The notes below the pieces were generated by a model. That model was not told the origin of the DNA. It saw only the letters and a list, made by a program, of their open reading frames with translations, and made no database searches. A program made the translations under genes and the position numbers. A stretch of 64,000 nucleotides of DNA from Pedobacter gandavensis (GTDB taxonomy: Bacteria > Bacteroidota > Bacteroidia > Sphingobacteriales > Sphingobacteriaceae), in the NCBI RefSeq assembly GCF_014172405.1, contig NZ_WNXC01000010.1, positions 1-64,000 on the forward strand, written 5' to 3'. Below, in pieces: positions 63,333 through 64,000 of this stretch (its first letter is position 1; every line of letters starts with the position of its first letter).

Positions 63333-64000
63333 TTAAACTACTTTAGCTTCTTTTTGTCTTCTCAGGATCGATAATAAAAATCCGATCACCATCACTATGG
63401 TACCCGCCCAATATAAATTGATGTAAGGGAACTCAATAGATTTAAATACCACCCAGTCCTTCGCCATCTGAGGCTTTTCGAATACCTGTAACTCCGCTTT
63501 TCCTTGGTCAGGAAGTATTTTGGTAAATCTGAATCTCAATCCAAGCTCATCAATGTTACGGGCGAAATCAAAGGTATTATTTCCTTTAACCAGGAAGATG
63601 GGTTCTGTTTTGTATACTTTACCATTTACTTCAACTTCCAGTGGTAAACCTACTGCAAGATCGTTTTCTCCTAATACCAGACTTTTTGCTGCTGGTTTAT
63701 TATTCAACGCTTTCACGGTGATGATGCCGCTACTGGTATGTAAGGTATCTCCTACTTTTACATTCGCTATTCTAGGTGCCTTATAGTTTTCTTCAGGATT
63801 ATGATCTTCGTGATCCTCGTGTGTCTCTCTTTTATCCGGCGCACTGGTAATGTGTGTATACACATCATAAGTCAGGTAATGTTTCGTATCCGGAGAAGCA
63901 ATCAATCCCATCTTTTCATTCGCCTGAACATGTGGATTCAATTCAAAATCTTCTTTCAGTTTACCTGTTTCATCGTAAACCTTAAAGTTCAAGGTATAAA
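63333..64000 (-). CDS. CcmF/CcsA-type cytochrome c assembly protein, C-terminal end (cut by the window)
   Basis: The frame is open to the window edge, so only the last 222 or so codons are present. A long beta-rich periplasmic region (YDETGKLKEDFELNPHVQAN, PDTKHYLTYDVYTHITSAPD) is followed by a last helix (YWAGTIVMVIGFLLSILRR). This matches the C-terminus of CcmF/CycK-like cytochrome c haem lyases; the HxxxxxxEDHEDH cluster is a local His-rich loop. Confidence 0.75.
   Translation of the reverse strand, partial: YTLNFKVYDETGKLKEDFELNPHVQANEKMGLIASPDTKHYLTYDVYTHITSAPDKRETHEDHEDHNPEENYKAPRIANVKVGDTLHTSSGIITVKALNNKPAAKSLVLGENDLAVGLPLEVEVNGKVYKTEPIFLVKGNNTFDFARNIDELGLRFRFTKILPDQGKAELQVFEKPQMAKDWVVFKSIEFPYINLYWAGTIVMVIGFLLSILRRQKEAKVV

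Overview
The window looks like a chromosome segment from a Bacteroidota bacterium of the Sphingobacteriaceae, most likely Pedobacter or a close relative. This is inferred from protein style (MG2/plug-domain protein, GH3-like protein, BatA-type VWA protein, DUF4199, DUF4890), from TAnnTTTG-type promoter elements and from the AT-rich composition; no database search was possible. It has two parts: a mobile accessory island (1 to about 27,870) ending in the 3' end of a tRNA-Leu(CAA) gene, and ordinary core chromosome (27,870-64,000).

The island is an accretion of cassettes. Four direct repeats of about 190-200 bp (R1 343, R2 3653, R3 5371, R4 9296) each start at a TACC core and encode the same 29-residue C-terminal tail of a large serine recombinase, without the recombinase body. 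The one intact recombinase (26368-27963) ends at a fifth TACC core that is also the 3' end of the tRNA. Its last 29 codons are therefore read from antisense tRNA sequence, and its own tail is probably the one left at the far junction. Cassette A carries an MG2/plug-domain surface protein; B a Fic-domain regulator with Gln where the catalytic His should be; C small membrane and immunity-like proteins; D the defence and RNA-guided genes. Cassettes A-C lack an integrase but share a CCCATATGGG palindrome exactly 11 nt before each TACC, so they look like elements moved in trans.

Cassette D holds three recognisable anti-phage systems: Gabija-like (GajA+GajB), Septu-like (AAA ATPase+HNH) and Hachiman-like (HamA+HamB), plus an unknown two-gene membrane operon and an XRE regulator. 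The Hachiman pair looks damaged or conditionally expressed: HamA is split at an A11 run and HamB has an in-frame TAA before 53 further protein-like codons. Next comes the most striking locus: an ECF-like sigma factor (23579-24382) and, 4 nt later, a compact Cas12f/TnpB-like protein with no RuvC catalytic residues (24387-25484). These are followed by two copies of a structured non-coding element, each ending in ATACAAC and then unique sequence, as expected of guide RNAs. A strongly structured leader precedes the sigma gene. The arrangement suggests an RNA-guided transcription activator.

The core part begins with a minus-strand block (DUF3817, hscB, rseP, dxr, GH3-like, two glycosyltransferases, DUF4199, a dihydroorotase paralogue lacking metal ligands, a BatA/VWA protein, an L,D-transpeptidase). 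It continues with the complete histidine operon hisGDCBHAFIE behind a His-rich leader peptide, then a WD40 protein, OsmC, an NlpC/P60 hydrolase, UspA, ferredoxin, LuxC-like acyl-CoA reductase, FtsE-like ATPase, grpE-dnaJ, an ABC exporter, Ppx/GppA, Maf, DUF4890, KdsC, IscX, 2Fe-2S ferredoxin, a DUF2520 protein and the C-terminal end of a CcmF/CcsA-type cytochrome c assembly protein cut by the window edge.
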